Source: Takakia lepidozioides (Eukaryota > Streptophyta > Takakiopsida > Takakiales > Takakiaceae). From it: a DNA stretch of 64,000 nt. Each line of letters starts with the position of its first letter. The stretch's first letter is position 1. Positions 11,746-21,477 of the stretch are shown piece by piece. Location: the NCBI GenBank assembly GCA_030704615.1, contig CM060731.1, positions 17,796,001 through 17,860,000 on the forward strand, written 5' to 3'. A program made the translations under genes and the position numbers. The notes beneath the pieces were generated by a model, which saw only the letters and a program-made list of their open reading frames with translations, was not told where the DNA came from and searched no databases.

Positions 11746-12374
11746 GATGAATTGTTAATTTGTTGATGAGGTCTATTCAAGTCTTGTGAAAAGATGGACT
11801 ACATTGTGTTGTGATACATGATGCAATTTTGGATTGTGAATGTTCAAGTTTTATTAAAAGATATATTACATTTTTTCCCCTTCAATAATCCCAATAAAGC
11901 TCTCAAGGGCTTCCTCCCCTTTGGTGTGAAGTGATTGGTGTAATGTGCTAAGCCATGCTCCCTAGTTTTCCCTTCCTCTTATGTTTTGCCAAAGCAAGAG
12001 AGTCTATTGCAATTTGTTTCATTTTATATTAATTTGATGTGTAATGATTCTGGCTCGTTTTGGTACAACAAGTAGATGAATTATGAATGTTGATGATATC
12101 TTTTTCATCTTATTTTCAATTGGTATTGATTTTAAATCGTTTGAATTTTGATTTAATGTCATGGTTTCATGGAAAAGCTTGGTTTTTTTTTTTTTTTAAT
12201 GCATATTTGTACCAGCACCCCCCACATTTTGCCGGAAGATAATAGGAATAATGTAAGAACTTAATGTACATGTGCAACCTCTGACAGGATGGTACGCCGG
12301 TTTCTGGCATGTCAAATCTTCCCCACCCTCTCTTGAGGGTGACATGGAACTGAAGGAGTGTCAACTCCAGTCGA

Positions 12375-12690
12375 GGTTACACTAGGTTACACGACGAGGT
12401 ATGTAACTCCACTTGGGGTTACATCGGGTTACGCGACGAGGTGTGTAACTCCACTCGGGGTTATACAGAATGGAGTGTAACTCCAGTCGGTGTAACCATA
12501 CTTGGTCTCGAAATTTGACTAAGTCCAAATGTGGCTTAAGTATAAAATGGACCAACCAGAGTTACATGAGAAATCGAGGTTACAGGGTTACACTGAGTGG
12601 AGGGTTACATCGACCGGGGTTACACCGAGTGGAGGGTTACATAAATCGGGGTTACACCGAGTGTAGGGTTACATCAACCGGGGTTTACAT
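12375..12690. repeat. Hairpin minisatellite and GGTTACA array in repeat A copy 2
   Basis: Two or three hairpin units (GGTTACAC..GTGTAACTCC) at 12375-12500 are followed at 12575-12690 by alternating GGTTACACCGAGTGGAGGG and GGTTACATC units about 20 bp long. The same two array types occur in copy 1 at 5484-5745 and 5820-5880 but with different unit numbers, showing expansion and contraction. Confidence 0.7.
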
Positions 12691-12709
12691 TGCCACAGGT
12701 GGGAGCCAC

Positions 12710-13140
12710 TTCCACCCAATCCTCGTCAATCAACTTGGCTGCCCGGAAGTACTGCTCTAGCTCCAAGAGTCAGGTATTGAGTGCCTTCCGATTTCGGACG
12801 CCCTCAAAGGTGACGGGTTCCTTAGGCTTTACCTTAAACTTTGCCTTAGTGGAAGTAGCATTAGCCGCCTTCAACACGTCTTTCAACGTCCCGCCAAACT
12901 GCGCCAACAACCCTTCCCAAAAGGCTGCTGGCATGGGGGGATCTGTTGGTCTGTCGGAGCTCTTAGGAATTCCTCGGGCTCCGACTCCTCAGATTCCTCC
13001 CGTTCTTGAGCGGCCTTGTTTTCAAAAGCATGCATCGCTTCCTCAAATGGCCGCTTCGGTGACACGTCGCCCCCATCGGGCCCACCAGGATCATCGTCTT
13101 TCGGGCCGTTCCGCTTTCGCTTTCGCTTGCCCGACCCCAT
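12710..13140 (-). pseudogene. Fragment of a retrotransposon gag gene
   Basis: An ATG at about 13140 opens a frame starting MGSGKRKRKRNGPKDDD, very basic then acidic. After a frameshift near 12900 a capsid-like stretch follows (KPKEPVTFEGVRNRKALNT, a stop, then LELEQYFRAAKLIDEDWVEV). That pattern, Phe-(Asp/Glu)-Gly followed by a Leu-Glu-x-Tyr-Phe helix, is typical of Ty3/gypsy capsid N-terminal domains. The gene is cut at the left by the minisatellite half of the element. Not functional. Confidence 0.6.
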
Positions 13141-13181
13141 GATAAGGTCGATCCCAAGGACGATCGCATACTGAACTCTAA

Positions 13182-13193
13182 GCTCTGATACCA
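13182..13193 (-). other. Primer-binding site, initiator tRNA-Met type
   Basis: The minus strand reads TGGTATCAGAGC, the standard primer site of many plant LTR retrotransposons (complement of the 3' end of initiator tRNA-Met). It lies 2 bp inside the LTR end, 42 bp ahead of the gag ATG. Confidence 0.8.
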
Positions 13194-13195
13194 AG

Positions 13196-13567
13196 TGTCG
13201 CGCACCTCACTTCGGTAAGCTCCCCCTTCAAGTCATAGTTACTCGCTTTGATGTGCACTCTTAACTCCCAACTTGGCCGCCGGACCAACTCGGAGCTTCG
13301 GCTGCTCACAGGGACAATAAAGTTTGGGATGTAACTCTAAAGAAGTGTAATAAGGTTTGGGTTTACTGAACCCAGAACCTCGCCACCTCCATTGCTATCA
13401 CCTTACCATCGAGCTACCCACCACAACTTACAACCCGCTCGGACTCATGAGTATTTAATAGTGAAACCGAGATAATATGGGGTGGGGAGGATTTGACAGG
13501 AGCCCTGCTCGGAGGAGCAATCCGGCGAAAGTACTGTCAGATCACACAAGTCCATTAAGTTCTTACA
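13196..13567 (-). repeat. LTR of repeat A copy 2
   Basis: On the minus strand this begins TGTAAGAACTTAATGG and ends GCGACA, giving canonical TG..CA ends next to the primer site. Inside, TAGCTCGATGG and GGGTTCAGTAAACCC resemble the A and B boxes of a tRNA promoter; copy 1 has GGGATCGATTC at the equivalent position. The segment may therefore include a tRNA-derived module. Confidence 0.55.
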
Positions 13568-13599
13568 TTATTCCTATTATCTCCCCATTTTGCCTAGGT

Positions 13600-16182
13600 G
13601 TGGACAAGGTTTGAGCTTTGATAATGTCAGCATGGATCCACTTGGCCCTTTTCAGGGCCCCTAGGCTGGCACAAGCATTAAGAAGAATGATGAAGTAACC
13701 TTGTCAGCCATCACTCAGTACCTTTGCATTTGCTCATAGATTTTGAGGGCCTCTTCACCATGACCACACTAAGCACATCCTGCAACCATTGCACTCCATG
13801 ACACCACATCAGATTTCCATTTTGTCAAACACTTAACCTGCCTCTTTCACACTCCCGCATTTAGCATACATATGGACTAGGGTAGTCTCCAAATTAATAG
13901 ATGACACAATTCCAGCTTCTTTGATGTCAGCATGGATCTACTTCCCTTTTTCTAGTGCTCCTAAGCTACCACAGGCATCGAGAATGGTAATAGACGTGAC
14001 TCTGTCAAGCATCACCCTTCCAGAGCATTTGCTCATAGATTTTGAGAGCCTTTTTGCCATGTCCAAGCTGAGCATACCCTGTGATCACGGCACTCCATGA
14101 GACCACATCGTGCTTAGACATTCTGTCAAACACTTCACGCGCATCCTTCACACTCCCGCAACTGGCATACATGTGGACAAGAGCGGTGTCCAAAATATTG
14201 TCTGACTGAATTCCAGTTTTGATGATATCAGAATGGATTCCCCTGCCACTTTCCAGGGCTATTGTAGCTATCCTTCCACATATTGTTGGAGTCACATCAT
14301 GATCTTGAGTCAGGGAATGAAAGTAATGCCTGCCTTCATCCACTAGGCCAACATGGCTACATGGAGAGAGAGAACACAAATGAAGGTGATCTTGTCCAGC
14401 TTCAAGCCTTCCTTTTGCATTCCTTCAAATAGTTGCAGGGCCTCCCTATGGCAACCGTGCTGGGCATATCCTGCCATCATCACATTCCACGACACCATAT
14501 CTCGTTCAGCCATATTGTTGAACACTTCCTTTCCATCCTTGACGCTCCCGCATTTAGCATACATGTCCACAAGGGTATTGTTCAGAATCATATTTGGTAC
14601 AATTCCGCCTTTCACGATGTCAGCATGGACCTCTTTGCCCTTTTGCAGAGCTGCCAAGCTGGAACACGCATTGCAAACGCAAACAAATGTGATCTGGTGT
14701 GGTCTCACCCCTTCCCACATCATTTGCTCATAAATCTCCAAAGCCTCCATCCCGTACCCATGCTGGGCATATCCTGCCATCATTGCATTCTACGTGCAGC
14801 CATATTGTCGAACACTCCCTTTGCATCCTTGATGCTCCTGCATTTAGTGTACATGTCTAGGAGGGCAGTGTCCAGAATGACATCTGGTACAATTCCAGCT
14901 CTCATGATGTCACCATGAACCTCTTTGCCCTTTTCCAGGTCTGCCAGGCTTGCACACACATTGCACATGCACACGGACATGACGTGGTTGGGCTTCACCC
15001 CTTCGCAGATCATTTGCTCATAGGTCTCCAAAGCCTCCATCCAACAACCAAGCTGGGCGTATCCTGCGATCATCGCACTCCAGGACACCACATCCCGTTC
15101 AGCCATATGGTCAAATATTCCCACTGCATCCTTGATGCTCCCACATTTGGTATACATGTCTATGAGGGTAGTTTCCAAGATGATATTTGGTACAATTCCA
15201 GCTTTCCTGATATCACAATGGATCTCTTTACCCTTCTCTAGGGCTGTCAGATTCGCACACACACTGCAAATGCAAACAAACGTGACCTGGTTGAGTGTCC
15301 CCCCTTCCAGGATCATTTGCTCATAGGTCTCCAAAGCCTCCCTCGCACACCCATGCTGGGCATATCCTGCTATCACTGCATTCCATGTCACTATATCATC
15401 AAACACTACCTTGCATCATTGATGCTCCCGCATTGGGCATACATATCCACCAGGGCGGTGCCTAGAATGACATCTGGTATAATTCCAGCTTTCATGATGT
15501 CAGCATGGACCTCTTTTCCCTTTCCCAGGGCCGCCAGGCTTGCACACGCATTGCAAATGCAAATGAATGTGAACTGGTTGGGCTTCACCCCTTCGCACAT
15601 CATTTGCTCATATGTCTCCAAGGCATTCTTACCACATCCATGCTTGGCAAATCCTGCAATCATTATGTTCCACGAGATCAAACCTCGTTGAGGCATTTTG
15701 TCGAACACTTGGTGTGCATCCACAATGCTCTTGCATTTGACATACATGTTGACAAGGGTGTTGTGTAGAAACACATTTGGCTTGAATCCACTTTGGATAA
15801 TGTGAGCGTGCACCTCCTTTCCAGCTATTAGGTCTTTCATCTTGATGCACTTATGCAGGAGACAGACAGAAGTATCTGAATGTGCTGAAATACCTCCTTG
15901 GTTCAAAGTTTGCAGAACCTCTTTCAGTTGTCTTGCCTCACTTGGTGTCCTTTGCCCAGAAGCACAAGAAGACATCTTCTGGACTACCTCTCTTGGTCCC
16001 CTTTTGGAAGTGGTTGTCATGGTGGAAGTGCCTGATTTTATCAGCTGTGGTCCCACTCCTGCTTCCAGTTGACCATCTACCCATGCAGATTTCTTGCAGC
16101 TATAAATCCACGGCGGCTCATTGGTACTCTTGTGCTTGAGATCTGGCCCTCTCGGATGGACCTGGACCCACAACTCCATCAC
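13600..16182 (-). pseudogene. Decayed multi-repeat PLS-type PPR gene
   Basis: The minus strand starts at 16182 with an ATG and a roughly 110-residue N-terminal region without PPR features. PPR repeats follow, beginning LIAGKEVHAHIIQSGFKPN and LVNMYVKCKSIVDAHQVFD. Later repeats are FDDIVTWNAVIAGYAQHG, LEKGKEIHCDIRKAGIVPN, MYTKCGSIKDAVGIFDHM, AERDVVSWSAMIAGYAQLG and KEVHADIVKGGIVPN. Frame breaks occur near 15421 (after GSINDAR), 14800 (after FDNMAARRMQ) and 14370. After the break near 14370 the order is scrambled: an E-type start (SPCSHVGLVDEGRHYF) is followed by further PPR repeats. From 14004 to 13600 only frame-hopping remnants remain. Intact relatives act as organellar RNA editing or processing factors. 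The N-terminal ATG looks original, but at least three frame breaks and the missing DYW end make a working protein unlikely. Confidence 0.85.
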
Positions 16183-16580
16183 GACCTCCAGTTATCCCTG
16201 CCTTGGCCAAAACAAAATCTCCACCTTGCTGCTGAGAGCTACAATGACAAACCATAATTTATCTAGCAAACACCCCAACTGCACCTTACCACCCACTAGT
16301 CCCTGTGTGCTGACAGACATTAGAAACGTGTCAGGCAAAGAGAATAGAAAATTTTGCAGGAAAGCTCCTCGAGCATCTTGTTGTCTGTTTTTTCGGTAAG
16401 ATAAGGGATTCACCTTTCTGCATCTAGTGTCCCACCATTGTCTTAGGTTCAAAACATATTCCTTCTAATAAAGCTGTTCCTTGTCTCTGTTTTTGGTGTT
16501 CTGATATTTGCCTGCTACCCCATTGGCAGTAACATGTGAAAAACACTTATAACCACCATCCACCCAGAGAGCTAACTTAC

Positions 16581-16920
16581 AAAAGTCTATATGACAAATT
16601 AGGTTTTGTATATGTGCACATTACCTGGGGATCATTTGCTTTGATCTCTTCTGCGCATTGACGTTCCAATGCAAGATGCCAGACATGAATAAATGGCAAC
16701 CATCAGAATCAAGGGAGAAAGACTCGGAACCGGCGTAGAGCCCACTTTCCAAAAGTCTATATGACAAATTAGGTTTTGTATCTGTGCACATTACCTGGGG
16801 ATCATTTGCTTTGATCTCTTCTGCGCATTGACGTTCCAATGCGAGATGCCAGACATGAAATAAATGATCAGAATCAAGGGAGAAAGACCTTGGAACCAGC
16901 GTGAGCCCACTTCATCAGGT
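16581..16920. repeat. Two-copy tandem duplication, 170 bp unit
   Basis: The segment beginning AAAAGTCTATATGACAAATT at 16581 is repeated from 16751 with about 90 percent or better identity. Each copy contains, on the minus strand, the same exon-like piece ending in a splice donor (CCCCAG|GTAATG). Confidence 0.85.
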
Positions 16921-17095
16921 CTTTGGCTGCATGCAAATACGAGTTGGCTCTCTCTTTATTCAGTGGAGCAACAAATGCAGAAAGGGTGGGTATTGCCTCC
17001 AAATAGGACCGCAATAGATGCATCAGAAGAGAACTTATGGAACTGCACGTCAGGCGGACATGGAAACTAGCCACTCTAATTCTATCGGGAGACAT
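16800..17095 (-). pseudogene. Unrecognised helical protein exon, partly duplicated
   Basis: From 17095 the minus strand encodes an alpha-helical stretch (SSLLMHLLRSYLEAIPTLSA, then NKERANSYLHAAKDLMKWAH). A shift of one base is needed to continue into FSLDSDHLFHVWHLALERQ and EEIKANDPQ, which end at a donor (CAG|GTAATG) near 16800. The second half is present again in the tandem copy at 16630-16740. I do not recognise the family; the helices suggest a scaffold or HEAT-like protein. The internal frameshift and the lack of other exons suggest a fragment. Confidence 0.4.
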
Positions 17096-17099
17096 TCTT

Positions 17100-18200
17100 A
17101 GTTCTCCGTGACGATAGGATCTTGCGGCCTAATTACATGTCTGCAGCCCTATCTTCCTCTCTTCTTAAGGGCATTGGGGAGGCTCAGGGTGGGCTACCAC
17201 AGTTTGCGGATAGAGACTGGTAGGTGGGAAAATCTGCAACGTTGAAGACCAACTATGCGCCGCTTGCTTTGGGAACTACAGAGACAATATGCATCTCAAT
17301 ATGCATCTCAGGGCTGAGTCTGATGAGAGGGACAAACAGGCAGAAATAGGTTGAAGAAGAAGGAGCCCTCACCACATAGCCAGGAGCCCACAGGTAATGT
17401 CGGATTGGTCTGTGAGAACCACCACGGTGCAGCTGAGCAGGCAGAGATTGAAACCTTGTAAACATCAGGAAGAATGCCAAATCATGGTACTAACAGGAGC
17501 CAGGAGCCCACATTTGCAGGATGGACAAATCCCTGCGATCATCAAGACTCTTCGCGGGGACGATCGCAAGACTCTTCATGGGGGCATCGTCATCCCTTCC
17601 CCGCGCACACCTATCCCTGTTTTTTTTCAGTTATTTTTGGGCAATCCGGGCAGATAGAAAGAAATTGACGACGTACGAAACGTGGCGACGACGATAGGTG
17701 GCTACGAAACGTGGCGACAATGACATGGCACTATGGCACCCTATTCCTGCTCTACGCTAAACTAGCTCTCGACCTTTGAATTTTGGGTGGTTCTTTTTCT
17801 TCCTACATAGTAGATTGGAAGTGTATGGTTCTGCTGGATACCACTAGGCCTACATCATCTGTTATTGGGCTTTTTCTTTTGATCTTGCAGCATAGCTTTT
17901 CACTGTGTTTATAACTGCAAGATGACACATGCAATGCATTTCAGGTGTGTTTTGCTTTGAGGCTGTGTGGAAATTATGAGGAGCCTTCCAAGCTGGAATC
18001 CACAGTGGCTGAACTTTTCCACACTACAAATTTGCTAGTTCACTAGTTCACCTCCTGCTGATTGGCTTCTCATCCTACTGGATGGTATTTCTCTTCGTAT
18101 TTGTCTCTTGGCTTGTCCTACACCATGTTGGTGTGTATGCTTTATGGCCCCACAGGGGTTTTATTTTTTCCCCATCAACATATGAATCGAGACGATTTGT
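17100..18200. other. No gene; short copy of repeat B at 17620-17775
   Basis: No supported coding region is present. The stretch 17620-17775 matches family B at 11500-11640, with GACGACG and CGTGGCGAC motifs in short tandem copies (ACGAAACGTGGCGACGACG). The rest holds only short chance frames. Confidence 0.5.
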
Positions 18201-18225
18201 TTGTTTTGTTTTGTCACGTTGAGAT

Positions 18226-20960
18226 GTCCCGAACCGCAAGGCCCCAGCCCTGGTGCTTGGTACCGTTGGAAAGCCCTCGACGAGGAGGGGTGCACGGGCT
18301 TGGTCTCATGATTTTTGGACATGTAGTGTGGGAGATGTCGATTTCTTTTGGTCGCTGAAAATTCACAAAAAATAGAAAAAATGGCAAAGTGGGCATTCTC
18401 GACGGGAGAGATATAAAGGGAAAGGTCTCTGGTTCAAATCTGGTCGTAGGCTCTCTGAAAAAAAAAAAAAAAAAAAAAAAACTTATTAGATATGGGATTG
18501 CACTTGGACTTAGATGACATTGGACACTTGGGCATGTACATGGGAGATGCACTTGGATACATGAATAGAAGATTGCACTTGGGCTTAGATTTCAATTCTT
18601 CACACATGGGCCAACGGCATAGGCTACACTAGTGGTCGCACTTGGGCCTCAACATAGGAGACCCACTTGGGTACATGAGAAATTGCACTTGGGCTTAGAT
18701 TTCAATTCTTCACACATGGACCAAGTTGACATAGGAGACGCTACTTGAATACATAGGGGATGACACTTGGACTTAGATTTCAATTCTTAGCACATGGGCC
18801 AATGGCATAGGCTACCCTAGGCCTAGATCTCCCAAACATGAGGGTCTCTAGATACATAGGGGATTGCACACTGGGCTTAGATGGGCCTTGACATAGGAGA
18901 TCCCAAAGTTGGATGCATAGGAGATTGCACTTGGGCTTAGATGACATTGGACACTTGGGTAGGCACAGGCTACCCTAGTTATCAATAAATATCGAGGGCT
19001 TCCATCCCTTTAAAATAAAAAAATCATAAATATAGAACTTTTTTTTTTCCTGTTTCTTTGGAAATGCAATGGACAGTGGACAGGTTATCCGACAATATAT
19101 GACTCCGAAGCGACTTCGTTAGTTATGTTTTATGAGTAGGGTCCACTGACTTGGTCTCATAATTTTTGGACCTGGGTTGTGGGAGATGTCGAATTTCAAG
19201 TACTTTTGGTTGTTGGAAATTTGTGGAAAATAGCAAAATGGCCTTTCCGGGGACAATGATTGGCCCGAGACTTATAGAAATATGAACAATTTTGGTCGCT
19301 GAAAATTCACCTAAATACAAAATTAAGTGTTGGAATAACATTGGAGGTCGCACTTGGGCCTCTACATGGGATACATAGGAGATTGCACTTGTACTTAGAT
19401 GGGCCTTAGGAGACGCACTTGGATACACATGAAATTGCACTTGGTCTTAGATTTCAATTCTTCACACATGGGCCAACGGCACAAGCTACCCTAGTCAATA
19501 TATAAAGCAAGGTGTTTTGTTTTGTTTTGTAGCCTCATTCATATGTCCCAAACCGCGGGGCCAGCCTTGGTGCTTGGTGCCGTTGGAAAGCCCTCCGATG
19601 AGGAGGGGTGGACCAACTTGGTCTCATACTTTTTGGACTTGTAATGTGGGCGATATGGAATTTCAAGTACTTCTGGTCAGTGGAAATTCGTGAAAAATAG
19701 CAAAGTGGTCTTTCCTGGAGCAATGATTGGCCTTTCATTTGTCTTTTGTGCACGTGGACAAATGTAAATTGGGCATTTTTAAATAATGGCGTTCACAATA
19801 TTGTTGGTAGTGTCGCCCAAACCGCAAGGCCTTTGGCCACAATTTTACTACCGTTGGAAAGCCCTTTGATGAGTAGGGGTGCACCGGCTTGGTCTCATGA
19901 TCTTGGGACCTGCGGTGTCATGGGAGATGTCAAATTTCAAGTACTTTTGGTTGCTGAAAATTCGTGAAAAATAACATTGTGGGTTTTTCTGGGACAATAA
20001 TTGGATATATCAATATATGACACCTCGATATGACACGCACTTGGATACATAGGAGATTGCACTTGGACTTACATGACATTGGACACTTGGGCCAACAGCA
20101 CAAACTACCCTAGTCAATATATGAAGCAAGTTTGTTTGTTTTGTAGCTTTGTAGCGTTGAGATCTTCCAAACCGTGGGCCCAGCCCTGGCCCTGGTGCTT
20201 GGGGCTGTTGGAAAGCCCTCGGTGAGGAGGGTGCACCAACTTGGTCTCATCATTTTTGGACCTATGGTGAGGGAGATATGGAATTTCAAGTACTTTTGGT
20301 CGTTGGATATTCGTGAAAAATAGCAAAGTGAGCTTTCCTAGAACGATGACAGGCCTTTCATTTGTCGGTCTTTTGTGCACGTGGACATAAATGTAAATTG
20401 GGCTTTTTTTAATATTGGCATTTGTAGTGAGTTGAGATCTCCCAAATGATGGAGCCTCCGGCCACGATTTTAGTACGGTTGGAAAGCCCTCCATGAGTAG
20501 GGGTGCACCCTCTTGATCACAAAATTTTGACCTAGAGGCCGAGACTTATGGAATAATAAACAATGTTGGTAGCTGAAAAATTCAACTAAATTACAAAATC
20601 AAGTGATAGAGGCCACAATTTTGGTACCATTGGAAAGCCCTCGACAAGTAGGGGTAGGGGTGCACAGACATGGTTTCAAAAAATTTGGATCTATGGGCCG
20701 AGAATTATAAAAATATGAGCAATTTTGGTCACTGAAAATTCCATTAATTACAAAATTAAATGTTGGAATGACATTGGAGGTCGCCATTGGGCCTCTACAT
20801 GGGAGACCCACTTGGAGATTGCACTTGGGCTTAGATGGGCCTTAACATATAGGAGACGTTTAACGCACTTGGATACAGGGGAAATTGCACTTGCTCTTAG
20901 ATTTCAATTCTTCACACATGGGCCAACGGCGCAGGCTACCCTAGTATGGTTTGAAATACC
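18226..20960. repeat. Irregular array of two interspersed repeat modules
   Basis: Module 1 is about 130-170 bp: GTTGGAAAGCCCTC, GGGGTGCAC, CTTGGTCTCATGATTTTTGG, GGGAGATGTCGAATTTCAAG, TACTTTTGGTCGCTGAAAAT. It occurs about seven times (near 18230, 19140, 19545, 19805, 20160, 20440 and 20605). Module 2 (CACTTGGATACATAGGAGAT, TGCACTTGGGCTTAGAT, CACACATGGGCCAACGGCA, AGGCTACCCTAG) occurs in tandem clusters at 18485-19000 and again near 19345, 20035 and 20770. Copies are diverged and differently truncated. No open reading frame links them, so this is either a decayed satellite-like region or serial insertion of one short element. Confidence 0.75.
18380..18481 (+). mobile_element. SINE-like 3' end with poly(A) tail
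   Basis: A candidate RNA polymerase III B box, GGTTCAAATCTGG (18431-18443), is followed 14 bp later by an uninterrupted run of 24 A at 18458-18481. A B box of tRNA type next to an A tail is the signature of a tRNA-derived SINE 3' half. No clear A box is seen 30-60 bp upstream, so the head may be truncated, or the match may be chance. Confidence 0.4.
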
Positions 20961-21477
20961 AGAGGAGCTTCTTGAGGTTGGCACTAGTGCCTACAAGATA
21001 GTAGGTTGATGATTTGACCGTTGGCCTGAAAAGTATGTATTCAGTTTTGGTGATGAAGGGCCGTACTGTTCCTATTGTGCCTCACATGTTGATGGATGTA
21101 GGCCCCTTTTGCAACTGTGAGGTCCAGTGTTCAGAGGCCCACTTAGTGTAAGGAGATAATGTGACAAACAGAAAATAGCAGCAGTCTCACATGCTGATTG
21201 GTTATAAAATCCAAATTGTTCCTGTGCGCGCTTTAACTGTATGACCTCAAATGGGTGATCATATCTGAGGGATTACCTCCAAGAGACTTTCGCACAAATC
21301 ATCACCTCATGTCAAGCATTTCCAGCAATCAACTTCGTTGGTGGAATGAAAGACATCCCAGAGCCCCTTGTTCTGGAGAGGGCTCAGAGAACTGCACATG
21401 GAGGCATTGGCCTTCAACATTCCAGAGGCCTCTCCAATAACAAATGGAAACTGGCAGTGCAATCACAGCCATGTGAG

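Larger units (their letters stand above)
12233..13585 (-). mobile_element. Repeat family A, copy 2, with LTR, primer site and gag piece
   Basis: The outer ends are inverted copies of each other (GATAATAGGAATAATGTAAG from 12238; its complement ends at about 13581) and stay similar for roughly 130 bp. The left half holds the hairpin minisatellite. The right half reads as the 5' end of a leftward LTR retrotransposon: an LTR, a tRNA-Met-type primer site and a gag start. The 3' part of gag, pol and a second LTR in direct orientation are missing. The two LTR-like ends therefore face each other, which is abnormal for a simple LTR element. PPR remnants begin immediately to its right. Confidence 0.6.
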
